DNA from: an uncultured beta proteobacterium
GTDB lineage: Bacteria > Pseudomonadota > Gammaproteobacteria > Burkholderiales > Burkholderiaceae_C
Length of the DNA: 64,000 nucleotides
NCBI GenBank assembly: GCA_903938815.1
Contig: CAJAES010000046.1
Coordinates: forward strand, 53,517 to 117,516
Direction: 5' to 3'
Part shown: positions 16,883 through 25,746 of the stretch, piece after piece
Layout: each line of letters opens with the position of its first letter
Position numbering within the stretch: position 1 is the first letter of the stretch
Translations under genes and position numbers: made by a program
Notes under the pieces: model-generated
What the model was told of the DNA's origin: nothing
What the model saw: only the letters and a program-made list of their open reading frames with translations
The model's database searches: none

Positions 16883-17818
16883 TCATTCCACGCTAGCGGG
16901 CGCCTCGCGCACGGGGTCGGCAGGGTCGCGCGTGGCGTACTGGGCCAGCGCCACGCCGGCCAGCGTGAGCACCGCGCCGCCGATCTTCAGGGCGCCGAAG
17001 CGCTCGCCGGTCGCCCACCAGGCCACCGCGCCGGCCACCAGCGGCATCAGGTACTGCAGCGGTGCCGTGCGGGCCACGCCGCGCTGCGCATTCACCCAGC
17101 CCCAGACCAGCCAGCCCAGGAAGGCCGACACCAGCGAGGCCCACAGCAGCAGCCCCCACTGGAGCGGGCTCATCTGCGCCCAGGGCGCCTGCCAGGCCAC
17201 GGGCAAGGCTGCCAGAACGATGATGGGGCTGCCCGCGAGTGTGGCGTAGGCCATCACCGCGACGCCGCCGTGACGCTGGATCAGCGGCTTGCTCATGACC
17301 GTGTAGTACGAGAACAGCGACGCGGCGAACAGCATCAGCAGGTCGCCGCCGGTGGCCGTCCACTGGCTGCCGAGCAACTTGTCCGACAGGAAGACGAGCA
17401 CGCCCGCGCAGGCGATGGCCACGCCTGCGACCTGGCCGCGCGCCAGGCGCTCCAGGCCCGCGCCGTGCAGGATCAGCAGCGTGAAGACCGGGCCGCACGC
17501 CATGATCAGCGCGCTGGAGAAGGCGGTGGACCAGTGGATGCCGAAGGTCACGAGGCTCACGTGAACCGTGTGCGCCAGCACGCCGAGCCAAGCCAGCCGC
17601 AGCGCATCGGCGCGCGGCAGCCTCAGCCAGCGCCAGCCGTTGGCCTGCAGCAGCAGCAGCGCGGCGCAAATCGGCAGCAGCAGGTAGCGCGCGAAGAGAA
17701 ACGCCGCTGGCGGCAACAGCTCGAACAGCGACTTCTGGACCGCGAAGTTGGCACCCCAGACGAAGACCACGGCCAGTCCGGCGGCGAGCGCCAGGCGCTG
17801 ATGCGATGGTGTTGTCAT
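16883..17818 (-). CDS. EamA/DMT-family transporter
   Basis: A 311-residue inner-membrane protein with about ten hydrophobic segments arranged as two EamA repeats (first repeat near residues 10-145, second 155-290). The N-terminal WGANFAVQKSLFELLPPAAFLFARYLL motif is typical of drug/metabolite transporter exporters of the RhaT/YdcZ-like group. Substrate cannot be told. Its stop is one base from the convergent WYL gene stop. Upstream lie two short tandem-repeat arrays and the terminator of tRNA-Thr. Confidence 0.85.
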   Translation of the reverse strand: MTTPSHQRLALAAGLAVVFVWGANFAVQKSLFELLPPAAFLFARYLLLPICAALLLLQANGWRWLRLPRADALRLAWLGVLAHTVHVSLVTFGIHWSTAFSSALIMACGPVFTLLILHGAGLERLARGQVAGVAIACAGVLVFLSDKLLGSQWTATGGDLLMLFAASLFSYYTVMSKPLIQRHGGVAVMAYATLAGSPIIVLAALPVAWQAPWAQMSPLQWGLLLWASLVSAFLGWLVWGWVNAQRGVARTAPLQYLMPLVAGAVAWWATGERFGALKIGGAVLTLAGVALAQYATRDPADPVREAPASVE

Positions 17819-17842
17819 GTCGTCAGGTCGTCAGGTCGTCAG
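17819..17842. repeat. Three tandem 8-bp units
   Basis: GTCGTCAG occurs three times head to tail immediately upstream of the EamA start codon on the minus strand. It would lie in its 5' untranslated region. Confidence 0.9.
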
Positions 17843-17854
17843 CCTGGCTCGACG

Positions 17855-17909
17855 GCGTGGGCATGGCGTGGGTGTCGCGTGGGTGTCGCGTGGGTGTCGC
17901 GTGGGCATG
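17855..17909. repeat. Five tandem 11-bp units with identical outer copies
   Basis: Unit order is GCGTGGGCATG, then GCGTGGGTGTC three times, then GCGTGGGCATG again. The outer copies are identical to each other and differ from the three inner ones at three bases. The array ends one base before the tRNA-Thr terminator stem region and lies upstream of the EamA gene. Confidence 0.9.
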
Positions 17910-17938
17910 AAAAAGGGCCTGACTCGCGTCAGGCCCTT
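17910..17938 (-). terminator. Intrinsic terminator of tRNA-Thr
   Basis: On the minus strand the sequence forms AAGGGCCTGAC-GCGA-GTCAGGCCCTT followed by a run of T, starting 8 bases after the encoded CCA of tRNA-Thr. Confidence 0.9.
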
Positions 17939-17946
17939 GATCGGAT

Positions 17947-18022
17947 TGGTGCCGGTGAAAGGAGTCGAACCCTCGACCTTCGCATTACGAATGCGCTGCT
18001 CTACCAACTGAGCTACACCGGC
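17947..18022 (-). tRNA. tRNA-Thr (anticodon CGT)
   Basis: The 76-base gene folds as a standard cloverleaf: acceptor GCCGGTG/CACCGGC, D arm GCTC..GAGC, anticodon loop TTCGTAA (CGT), T arm with TTCGACT, and an encoded 3' CCA. It reads ACG codons. A TATAAT box lies 12 bases upstream and an intrinsic terminator downstream, so it is a single-gene unit. Confidence 0.97.
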
Positions 18023-18033
18023 GAAAGCCTATG

Positions 18034-18039
18034 ATTATA
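18034..18039 (-). promoter_or_regulatory. -10 box of the tRNA-Thr promoter
   Basis: A perfect TATAAT on the minus strand ends 12 bases before the mature 5' end of tRNA-Thr. I find no good -35 hexamer at 16-18 bases, so the promoter call rests on the -10 box and position. Confidence 0.5.
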
Positions 18040-18044
18040 GCGCG

Positions 18045-19049
18045 TCAGGCGGCATGATAGCTGGTGACGCGTTCGACTTCGTTCTTCGAGCCCAGGACCA
18101 CGCTGACGCGCTCGTGCAGCCGGCTCGGCACGATGTCCATGATGCGTTCGCTGCCGTTGGTTGCGGTACCGCCCGCCTGCTCGACGATGAAGGCCATCGG
18201 GTTGGCTTCGTACATCAGGCGCAGCTTGCCCGGCTTGTCCGGTTCGCGCTGGTCCCAGGGGTACAGGAACACCCCGCCCCGCGTGAGGATCCGATGCACG
18301 TCGGCCACCATGCTGGCCACCCAGCGCATGTTGAAGTCCTTGCCGCGCGGGCCTTCCTTGCCCTGCAGGCATTCGTCGATGTAGCGGCGCACGGGCGGGG
18401 CCCAGTGGCGCATGTTCGACATGTTGATCGCGAATTCCTTGGTGTCCGCGGGGATCTGGACGTTGTCCTCGGTCAGCAGCCAGGAGCCGGTCTCGCGGTC
18501 GAGCGTGAAGATGGCCACGCCGTCGCCCACGGTCAGCACGAGCATGCTCTGCGGGCCGTAGACGCAGTAGCCCGCGGCAGCCTGGTGCTTTCCGGGCTGC
18601 AGGAAGTCTTCTTCCGACACGCCGCGGTTGTGCCCGACCTTGCGCAGCACGCTGAAGATGGTGCCGATCGAGACATTGACGTCGATGTTGCTCGAGCCGT
18701 CGAGCGGGTCATAGAGCAGCAGGTACTCGCCCTGGGGGTAGCGGTTGGGCACCACGTGGATGGAGTCCATTTCCTCGCTGGCCATGGCCGCGAGGTGGCC
18801 GCCCCACTCGTTGGCCTCGATCAGCACCTCGTTGGAGATGATGTCGAGCTTCTTCTGGATCTCGCCCTGCACGTTCTCGCTGCCGGCCGTGCCGAGCACA
18901 TCGCCGAGCGCGCCCTTGTTGACGGCGATCGCGATGCGCTTGCACGCGCGGGCCACCACCTCGATCAGCAGCCGCAGCTGGCCGGGAATGTGGCCGTGTT
19001 CGCGCTGCTGCTCGACGAGGTACTGCGTGAGGCTGATGCGTCTGGCCAT
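18045..19049 (-). CDS. fbp: Fructose-1,6-bisphosphatase class I
   Basis: Converts fructose 1,6-bisphosphate to fructose 6-phosphate in gluconeogenesis. The 334-residue protein has the metal-binding [13 protein letters not shown] signature, upstream ASEEMDSI, and C-terminal active-site region [24 protein letters not shown] ... [20 protein letters not shown], so the class I enzyme is complete. Start [11 protein letters not shown] fits the family; the frame continues upstream into pepN but is not coding there. It begins one base after the pepN stop, so pepN and fbp are co-transcribed. The stop lies five bases from the -10 box of tRNA-Thr. Confidence 0.97.
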   Translation of the reverse strand: MARRISLTQYLVEQQREHGHIPGQLRLLIEVVARACKRIAIAVNKGALGDVLGTAGSENVQGEIQKKLDIISNEVLIEANEWGGHLAAMASEEMDSIHVVPNRYPQGEYLLLYDPLDGSSNIDVNVSIGTIFSVLRKVGHNRGVSEEDFLQPGKHQAAAGYCVYGPQSMLVLTVGDGVAIFTLDRETGSWLLTEDNVQIPADTKEFAINMSNMRHWAPPVRRYIDECLQGKEGPRGKDFNMRWVASMVADVHRILTRGGVFLYPWDQREPDKPGKLRLMYEANPMAFIVEQAGGTATNGSERIMDIVPSRLHERVSVVLGSKNEVERVTSYHAA

Positions 19050-19050
19050 G

Positions 19051-21705
19051 TCAGTTTCCTTCCAGCGCGCGGGTGACGATTTCCCGCACGTCGTCGCTGA
19101 GATCGGTCTTGGCTGCCACGCGGGCGATGGCCTCGCGGGCCGCGCTGCGCCAGGGTTCGGCCAGCTCCGTCCAGCGGTCCATGACACGTGCCAGGCGCGC
19201 GGCCACCTGCGGGTTGATGGCGTCCAGGGCCAGCAACTGCTCGGCCCAGAACACGTAGCCCGAAGCATCGGGCCGGTGGAACGCGGCCGGGTTGAGCATG
19301 CACAGCGTCGTCACCAGGCTGCGCGCCCGGTTGGGGTTCTTCAGCGAGAAGTCCGGGTGCTTGAGCAGCGCGCGGGCGTTGGCCAGCACCTGCCCGGCAC
19401 CCGACCCGACGGGCTCGGGCGCCTGCGCCTGGATGGCGAACCACTTGTCGATGACGAGCGCATCGTCGCGGAAAGCCGCGTGAAAGCGCGCCAGGGCCGG
19501 CGCCGCCAGGTTCGAGCGCGCACCCACCAGGGCCCACAGCGCGGCGTGGCGGTCCGTCATGTTGGTGGCGTCCTTGACGCGCTGGTAGGCGCGCCCGGGC
19601 CACACGGCATCGCCGCTGTGCGTGGACTGCCGGACCAGCATCGAGAGCGCCAGGTTGGCCAGTGCGCGCCGCCCGGCCTGCGCCGGGCTCGGGCTGTAGC
19701 CTTCACGGACCTGATGGCTGTCGAAGGCCCAGGCCCAGTCGGCGTGCAGGCGTTCGGCGAGCTGATCGCACATCGACTCGCGCACGGCATGGATGCGCAG
19801 CGGGTCGACCGGGCTGACCATCTCCGCCACGTAGGCCTCGTTCGGCAGCGTCAGCACGAGCGACTTGAAGGCGGGGTCCAGCTTCGGGTGGCGCACCACC
19901 TCGCGCATCGCCTCGACGAAGGCATCGTCGAGCGCCAGGGCGCCGTCGCCCGGCAGGGCGCCGATCAGGCGACGCAACGCCAGGCGCTGGGCGGCTTCCC
20001 AGCGGTTGAACGAATCGCCGTCATGGCGAAGCAGTGTCAGCAAGGCGTCGTCATCGAGGCCGTCGTCCAGCACCACCGGCGCCGAGAACTCGCGCAGCAG
20101 CGAAGGCACGGGCGGGCTGTCGATGTCGTTGAAGACGAACGTCTCCTCGGCCTGGGTCAGCACCAGCAGCCGCTCGGCCATCTGGCGGCCGTCGGCGGCC
20201 AGCAGACCCGCCCGCACGGGAATCAGCTGCGGCTGCTTGGCCGGCTGGCCGGGCAGGGCGGCGTTGTGCTGGGTGAGCGTCAGCGAGTAGCGCTGCGCCT
20301 CGGCGTCCCACTGGCCGCGGGCCTTCAGGTGGGGCGTTCCGGCTTGCGAATACCAGCGCTTGAAGATCTCCAGGTGCTCGGACAGCGGGCTGCCCGGGTT
20401 GGCGTCCGCCACGGCCTGTGCGAAGTCGTCGCAGGTCACGGCCTGGCCGTCGTGGCGTTCGAAGTACAGCTTCATGCCGTGCGCGAACCCCTCGCGCCCG
20501 ACCAGCGTGTGCATCATGCGCACGACTTCCGCACCCTTCTCGTAGACGGTCGCGGTGTAGAAGTTGTTGATCTCGACATAGCTGTCGGGGCGCACCGGGT
20601 GCGCCATCGCGCCGGCGTCCTCGGTGAACTGCGCACGGCGCAGGTCGGCCACGGCCGCGATGCGCAGCACGGCGCGGGCGCTCGGGTCGCCCGCCATGTC
20701 CATCGAGAATTCCTGGTCGCGGAAGACCGTGAGGCCTTCCTTGAGCGACAGCTGGAACCAGTCGCGGCAGGTGATGCGGTTACCGGTCCAGTTGTGGAAG
20801 TACTCGTGGCCGATCACGCTCTCGATGCCGGCGAAATCGTCGTCGGTCGCGCTGGCGGCGTTGGCCAGAACGTACTTGGTGTTGAAGATGTTGAGGCCCT
20901 TGTTCTCCATGGCCCCCATGTTGAAGTCCTCGACCGCCACGACCATGAAGCGTTCAAGGTCCAGCGGCAGGCCGAACCGGGCTTCGTCCCAGGCGACGGA
21001 GGCCATGAGCGATGCCATGGCGTGCTCGGTCTTCTCGAGATCGCCACGCTTCACGAAGACCTGCAGCAGGTGCTCGGTGCCGGCGCGGGTGCGGATGCGC
21101 TGCTCGCGCGCCACCAGGTTGGCGGCCACCAGCGCGAACAGGTAGCTCGGCTTGGGGAAGGGGTCGTGCCACTTGGCGAAATGGCGGCCGTTGTCCAGGT
21201 GGCCTTCCTCCAGCAGGTTGCCGTTGGACAGCAGCACGGGGTACTTCGCCTTGTCGGCGCGCAGCGTGACGGTGTAGACCGCCATGACGTCAGGCCGGTC
21301 CAGGAACCAGGTGATGCGGCGGAAGCCTTCGGCCTCGCATTGCGTGAAGAACCCGCTGCCGCTGAGGTACAGGCCGCTGAGCTCGGTGTTCTTCTCGGGC
21401 GAGCACGTGTTGCGGATGTCCAGCACGAAGGCGTCGGCCGTCGGGGGCTGGTCGATGACCAGCGTGCCGCCCTCGTGGCGGAAGGACACGCTCTGGCCAT
21501 CGGCCTGCACGCGCAGCAGCGTGAGGCCTTCGCCGTGCAGCACGAGCGGGCCGCCTTCGGCCTGTGCATTGCGCTCGAAGTGCAGGCGGCTGGTGACGAT
21601 GGTCTTCACCGGGTCGAGGTCGAACGTGAGTTCGACGCGTCGGATCCAGTAGGCGGGCGCGGTGTAGTCCTCGCGCCTCACCAGGGGGGCAGTGCCTTCA
21701 CGCAT
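19051..21705 (-). CDS. pepN: Aminopeptidase N (M1 family)
   Basis: A cytoplasmic zinc aminopeptidase that removes N-terminal residues during peptide breakdown. The 884-residue protein (E. coli PepN is 870) has the substrate-binding GAMEN motif ([10 protein letters not shown]) and the zinc site [11 protein letters not shown]...E (HExxH at 300-304, third ligand in [14 protein letters not shown]). The full length includes the C-terminal helical domain ending [23 protein letters not shown]. Start [14 protein letters not shown] at 21705 agrees with family N-termini. It lies between prfB (26 bases upstream) and fbp (1 base downstream), all on the minus strand. Confidence 0.96.
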   Translation of the reverse strand: MREGTAPLVRREDYTAPAYWIRRVELTFDLDPVKTIVTSRLHFERNAQAEGGPLVLHGEGLTLLRVQADGQSVSFRHEGGTLVIDQPPTADAFVLDIRNTCSPEKNTELSGLYLSGSGFFTQCEAEGFRRITWFLDRPDVMAVYTVTLRADKAKYPVLLSNGNLLEEGHLDNGRHFAKWHDPFPKPSYLFALVAANLVAREQRIRTRAGTEHLLQVFVKRGDLEKTEHAMASLMASVAWDEARFGLPLDLERFMVVAVEDFNMGAMENKGLNIFNTKYVLANAASATDDDFAGIESVIGHEYFHNWTGNRITCRDWFQLSLKEGLTVFRDQEFSMDMAGDPSARAVLRIAAVADLRRAQFTEDAGAMAHPVRPDSYVEINNFYTATVYEKGAEVVRMMHTLVGREGFAHGMKLYFERHDGQAVTCDDFAQAVADANPGSPLSEHLEIFKRWYSQAGTPHLKARGQWDAEAQRYSLTLTQHNAALPGQPAKQPQLIPVRAGLLAADGRQMAERLLVLTQAEETFVFNDIDSPPVPSLLREFSAPVVLDDGLDDDALLTLLRHDGDSFNRWEAAQRLALRRLIGALPGDGALALDDAFVEAMREVVRHPKLDPAFKSLVLTLPNEAYVAEMVSPVDPLRIHAVRESMCDQLAERLHADWAWAFDSHQVREGYSPSPAQAGRRALANLALSMLVRQSTHSGDAVWPGRAYQRVKDATNMTDRHAALWALVGARSNLAAPALARFHAAFRDDALVIDKWFAIQAQAPEPVGSGAGQVLANARALLKHPDFSLKNPNRARSLVTTLCMLNPAAFHRPDASGYVFWAEQLLALDAINPQVAARLARVMDRWTELAEPWRSAAREAIARVAAKTDLSDDVREIVTRALEGN

Positions 21706-21731
21706 GGTGGGCAGATCTCCGGTTCCGGCTT

Positions 21732-22836
21732 TCAGAGCCCCTGTTTGAGGCTGGCCGATATGAAGGGGTCGAGGTCGCCGTCCAGCACCTTCTGGGTGGC
21801 GGAAACCTCGACGTTGGTACGCAGATCCTTGATCCGGCTCTGGTCCAGGACGTAGCTGCGGATCTGATGACCCCAGCCGACGTCCGTCTTGCTGTCCTCG
21901 AGCTTCTGCTGCTGCTCCTGCTGCTTGCGCATCTCGTGCTCGTACAGGCGCGAACGCAGGACCTTCCAGGCTTCGTCGCGGTTGCTGTGCTGGCTTCGGC
22001 TGCTCTGGCACTGCACCACGATGTTGGTGGGCAGGTGGGTCAGCCGCACGGCGGAATCGGTCTTGTTGATGTGCTGGCCGCCCGCGCCGCTGGCCCGGAA
22101 GGTGTCCACGCGCACATCGGCCGGGTTGATGTCGATCTCGATCGAGTCGTCGACCTCGGGGTAGACGAACAGCGAGGCAAAGCTGGTGTGGCGGCCGCCG
22201 GAGCTGTCGAACGGGCTCTTGCGCACCAGCCGGTGCACGCCGGTCTCGGTGCGCAGATGGCCGAAGGCGTAGTCGCCCTCGACCTTGATCGTGGCGCTGC
22301 GGATGCCGGCGGTATCGCCTTCGCTTTCCTCCAGCACCTCGGCCTTGAAACCCTTGCGCTCGCAGTAGCGCAGGTACTGGCGCAGCAGCATCGACGCCCA
22401 GTCGCAGGCTTCGGTGCCTCCGGCGCCGGCCTGGATGTCGATGAAGCAGTTGCCCGGGTCGGCCGGGTTGTTGAACATGCGCCGGAACTCGAGCCGCTCC
22501 ACGGTGGCGGCGAGCGCGTCGGTCTCGGCCTCGATGGCCTGCAGGCCGTCGATGTCGCCTTCTTCCTTGGACAGTTCGTAGAGCTCGAGGTTGTCCGAGA
22601 GGTTGGTCGTCAGGTGCCCGATGGTGTCGACCACCGTCTCCAGCGACTTCTTCTCGCGGCCCAGTTCCTGGGCTCGCTTGGGTTCGTTCCAGACCGCGGG
22701 GTTCTCCATCGCGGCATTGACTTCGTTCAGGCGCAGCGCCTTGCGGTCGTAGTCAAAGATACCCCCTTAGCGCGTCGGTGCGCGCTGAGAGGTCGGCAAG
22801 GCGGGTGCCGATCAGGTTGATGTGTTCGTTGTCCAT
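21732..22836 (-). CDS. prfB: Peptide chain release factor 2, with programmed +1 frameshift
   Basis: RF2 terminates translation at UGA and UAA. The gene is read in two frames: codons 1-27 from ATG 22836 to CTT at 22756-22758, then an in-frame TGA (22753-22755). A +1 slip at CTT TGA C skips T 22755 and resumes with GAC at 22754, giving about 367 residues (E. coli has 365). An AGGGGG Shine-Dalgarno-like stimulator sits just before the site, as in E. coli. The protein has the stop-codon recognition motif SPF ([10 protein letters not shown]) and the catalytic GGQ loop ([18 protein letters not shown]). The frameshift makes expression self-regulating. pepN follows by 26 bases. Confidence 0.96.
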
Positions 22837-22914
22837 GGGGATCTCGTGGGCGATCAGCCTTCGATTTTGGCACGCGGCCACCTCATCGGCGCCTGCCGAC
22901 GCTGTCCACCCCTG

Positions 22915-22976
22915 GCATCCGTGCCATTCGTGCCATTCGTGCCATCCGTGGCACCCGTGGCACCCGTGGCACCCGG
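22915..22976. repeat. About seven 9-bp degenerate tandem units
   Basis: Units read GCATCCGTG, CCATTCGTG (twice), CCATCCGTG, GCACCCGTG (twice) and a partial copy. They lie between the prfB start and the stop of the alpha/beta hydrolase gene, i.e. in the likely promoter/leader region of prfB. The period is a multiple of three, but I see no ribosome binding site or gene using it. Confidence 0.85.
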
Positions 22977-22993
22977 ACGCCGCGCCCTTCGGT

Positions 22994-23920
22994 CTACGGT
23001 GTCCCCAGGAAGTCCGCGAGCGCGAGCGCCAGCGCCTGCGGCTGGTCGTGGTGGAGCATGTGGCCGGCATCCTCGATCACCACCTCGCGGTGGCCGGCGA
23101 CCACCGCCAGGCGCTGCTTGAACTCCGGCATGCTGTACTTGCCCGACCACCAGCCGTCCAGGCGGGTCGCGCTGCCCTCGGCCCAGAGCAGTGGCGCAGC
23201 GATGGCGCGCCAGGCCGCCAGGACCTCGTCGACCCGGTAGGGCACGGGGTTGGTGCGCTTGTGCGCGGCGTCGCCCAGGATGCGCCAGCGTCCGTCCGCT
23301 GCCTGGCGTGACCAGTGCGGTGCCAGCCAGGCGGCCTTGTCGGTCGCCAGTCGGGGGTTGTTGGCCACGAGCCGGGCGGCGACTTCCTCCACGCTCCCGT
23401 AGTCGCGCAGGGTCGACTGGGTGCGCAGTTCGTCCAGCCAGCGCCCCAGCCGTGCCGGTGCGTCGTCCGGGTTCGACGCCGGCAGGCCGAAGCCCTCGAG
23501 GTTGATCAGGCGCCGGATCCGCTTCGGCCGCACGCCGGCGTAGCTCATCACGACGTTCCCGCCCATGCTGTGCCCGAGCAGGTCGACGGGGCGGTCCGGC
23601 GAGATGGCGTCGAGCAGCGCATCGAGGTCACCGAGGTAGTCGGGAAACCAGTAGCAGTCGGCGCCCGAGGCATCGGTCTGGCCGAAGCCGCGCCAGTCCG
23701 GCGCGACGATATGGCGCGGCGCGTCGCCAGCCGCGGCCAGTGCGTCGACGACGAACTGGAAGGACGCGCCGACGTCCATCCAGCCGTGCAGCAGCACCAG
23801 GGTCGGCCGGTCGCGGCTGACGAGGGAGGCATCGCCCCACTCCTGCGCGTGATAGCGCAGGCCGCGGATGGGCAGCCAGCGGGAAACCGATGGCCGAAGG
23901 GGGTCGTAGGGCTGAGTCAT
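22994..23920 (-). CDS. Alpha/beta-fold hydrolase
   Basis: A 308-residue soluble enzyme. It has the oxyanion HGWMD motif (LVLLHGWMDVG), the nucleophile elbow GHSMGG, and a C-terminal catalytic His in EDAGHMLHHDQP. WFPDYLGDLDALLDAI and the overall pattern resemble epoxide-hydrolase/esterase-like members of the family, but the substrate cannot be told. Start at ATG 23920. It is upstream of prfB on the same strand with 157 bases between the stop and the prfB ATG, so prfB probably has its own promoter. Confidence 0.85.
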   Translation of the reverse strand: MTQPYDPLRPSVSRWLPIRGLRYHAQEWGDASLVSRDRPTLVLLHGWMDVGASFQFVVDALAAAGDAPRHIVAPDWRGFGQTDASGADCYWFPDYLGDLDALLDAISPDRPVDLLGHSMGGNVVMSYAGVRPKRIRRLINLEGFGLPASNPDDAPARLGRWLDELRTQSTLRDYGSVEEVAARLVANNPRLATDKAAWLAPHWSRQAADGRWRILGDAAHKRTNPVPYRVDEVLAAWRAIAAPLLWAEGSATRLDGWWSGKYSMPEFKQRLAVVAGHREVVIEDAGHMLHHDQPQALALALADFLGTP

Positions 23921-24047
23921 GCCGTCACTGTAGACGGGCGCGTCGAGATGCGATGTCCGCGCTGCGACAGTCGAGCCTCCACTGGACGACCCTCCATGCT
24001 GCGCGCTCCGGTCTTTGATCTGTGGCCGGCCCGGTGGCCCGGCGGGC

Positions 24048-25196
24048 TCAGGTGGCCAGGACGGCCAGCTTCTCGGGCGCCAGCCTGGCGCGCATCTGGC
24101 GCGGCTGCATCACCTTGACGATGGCGTACAGCGGCATCATCGTGTCGCGCCTGACGGGTTCCGGCAACGGTGCTCCGTAGGCATTGGTCATGGCCGCGAC
24201 GATGGGCGACATCACCGTGGAGCCGCGCTTGATCACGACGCCGGTCTCGCCCGACGCCAGCGTCACGAAGCAGCCTGGCGGGTAGACACCAAACTCCTTG
24301 ACCAGCGCGGAGCAGACCGGATGCCCGGGATCCTGCATGAAGATCTCGCGGCCGGCGCGGTCCGCGGCCTCGGCTTCGCGATGGGCCCGCGGCGTGAGCT
24401 TGGCGGTGTACACATCGGCGCGGTGCAGAAGCGTGGCCAGTTCGGTGGGTGCACGCATGCCTGTCGGGTAACCGGAGCCGTCCCGTTCCTCGTGATGCTG
24501 TTCGACGGCCTGCAGCCAGTCGGCATCGGCAATGCCAGCCAGTTCGAGCAGTTCCCGGCCGCGGCGCGGGTGGTCGAAGATCTGCTGCCTCTGATCGGGG
24601 GTCGGCGGCGCGGACTGCTCGGCCATGTGACCCTGCAGTTCGAGCATCGCGATGTTCATGGTCAGCGCGGCCTTGAAGGCACGCTGCATTTCGGCCTCGT
24701 GCCAGCCGAGCCGCTGCGCCACGAGGCGCGCGACGATGGCGGCGTGCACCGAGTGCCGCAGCCCGTACTGCACGTGCTGGTTCCCTTCCTGCCTCAGCAC
24801 CTGGAAGATGGCCAGGTCCGGGTCGCGCCGGATCAATGCCTCGATGGGTTGTGTCGCCTCGTCCAGCGCGCCGGTGAAGGTGTCGGCCTGGGGGCGCTGC
24901 AGCACCGCACCCACGCGCGTCATGCACTCGCGCCACAGGGCAGGCAACTGCGCCCGCGGCGCGTTGGCGACATCGGGCGCGGCGCCACGCAGTTCCGAGA
25001 GATCCACGAGGCTGCCCCGTTCGAACAGCGCATCGAGCTGCTGCGGGGTCTGCACCACCTGGCCCCGTGCGAGCAGCAGCGTGGCGTCGGGGCGGTAGAC
25101 GTTGAAGGGCAGGGGCTGGCCAGCGACCACCCGATCCTTGACCAAGGCCAGGGGCGTGTGGTTCTTCGCGGCGGGGTGATCGGAGGCGGTTCGCAT
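24048..25196 (-). CDS. HD-GYP-like protein with altered HD metal site
   Basis: A 382-residue protein. The HD-GYP region starts near residue 145 (YGLRHSVHAAIVARLVAQRLGW) and keeps HHEERDGSGYPTG. But the HD pair of the normal AALLHDIGK motif is replaced (AALTMNIAM), and the VADxYDA motif reads RADVYTAK. Two iron ligands are therefore missing and c-di-GMP phosphodiesterase activity is doubtful; it may sense c-di-GMP or act through partners. The first ~120 residues (LPFNVYRPDATLLLARGQVV) match the N-terminal module often found before HD-GYP domains in Burkholderiales. Start ATG 25196; divergent from the GNAT gene with 58 bases between. Confidence 0.85.
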   Translation of the reverse strand: MRTASDHPAAKNHTPLALVKDRVVAGQPLPFNVYRPDATLLLARGQVVQTPQQLDALFERGSLVDLSELRGAAPDVANAPRAQLPALWRECMTRVGAVLQRPQADTFTGALDEATQPIEALIRRDPDLAIFQVLRQEGNQHVQYGLRHSVHAAIVARLVAQRLGWHEAEMQRAFKAALTMNIAMLELQGHMAEQSAPPTPDQRQQIFDHPRRGRELLELAGIADADWLQAVEQHHEERDGSGYPTGMRAPTELATLLHRADVYTAKLTPRAHREAEAADRAGREIFMQDPGHPVCSALVKEFGVYPPGCFVTLASGETGVVIKRGSTVMSPIVAAMTNAYGAPLPEPVRRDTMMPLYAIVKVMQPRQMRARLAPEKLAVLAT

Positions 25197-25254
25197 GACT
25201 CGGTGTTTCGGCTCGCGGTGAACCGACTTGAGCGTCCCGCAGCACAATCCGGGA

Positions 25255-25746
25255 ATGAATGACGACAACAGCCCTTTCCTGCGCGCGGCGACGGCCGACG
25301 ACGCACCGGCCCTGGTGGGCCTGATCCGGGAACTCGCCGAATTCGAGCAACTCACGCACCTCGTCGTCGTGACGGCCGATTCGCTGGCGCATCAGCTCTT
25401 CGGCCCGAGGCCGGCTGCCGAGGCCGTGGTCGTCGAGCACGCGGGTGCGATCGTCGGGTTCGCGTTGTTCTTCACCAACTTCTCCACGTTCCTCGGCCGG
25501 CCGGGGCTGTACCTGGAGGATCTCTACGTGCAGCCCGCCTACCGTGGCCAGGGCCTCGGACGCCGTCTGCTGCGGCACCTGGGTTCGCTGGCCGTCGAGC
25601 GCGGCTGCGGCCGCTTCGAGTGGAGCGTGCTGGACTGGAACGCCAACGCCATCCGCTTTTATCAAGGCATGGGCGCCGACGTGATGCCCGACTGGCGCAT
25701 CTGCCGCGTCACCGGCGACGCGCTGAAGCGGCTGGCCCAGCCATGA
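25255..25746 (+). CDS. GNAT-family N-acetyltransferase, diamine-acetyltransferase-like
   Basis: A 163-residue acetyl-CoA-dependent acetyltransferase. The acetyl-CoA site is QPAYRGQGLGRRLLRHL. The upstream block (FALFFTNFSTFLGRPGLYLEDLYV) and downstream block (GRFEWSVLDWNANAIRFYQGMGA) closely follow the spermidine/spermine and thialysine acetyltransferase pattern. The substrate may be a polyamine or a small amine, but this is family inference. Start ATG 25255 is preferred over TTG 25228. It overlaps the acyl-CoA synthetase by ATGA, so the two are translationally coupled. Confidence 0.85.
   Translation: MNDDNSPFLRAATADDAPALVGLIRELAEFEQLTHLVVVTADSLAHQLFGPRPAAEAVVVEHAGAIVGFALFFTNFSTFLGRPGLYLEDLYVQPAYRGQGLGRRLLRHLGSLAVERGCGRFEWSVLDWNANAIRFYQGMGADVMPDWRICRVTGDALKRLAQP

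Noticed and set aside
16295..18034. A 579-codon plus-strand frame crossing the WYL gene end, the EamA antisense and tRNA-Thr
   Set aside because: Spans a tRNA and a terminator; no homology seen.
18745..21855. A 1036-codon open frame antisense to fbp and pepN
   Set aside because: Runs opposite two confidently identified enzymes and shows no domain.
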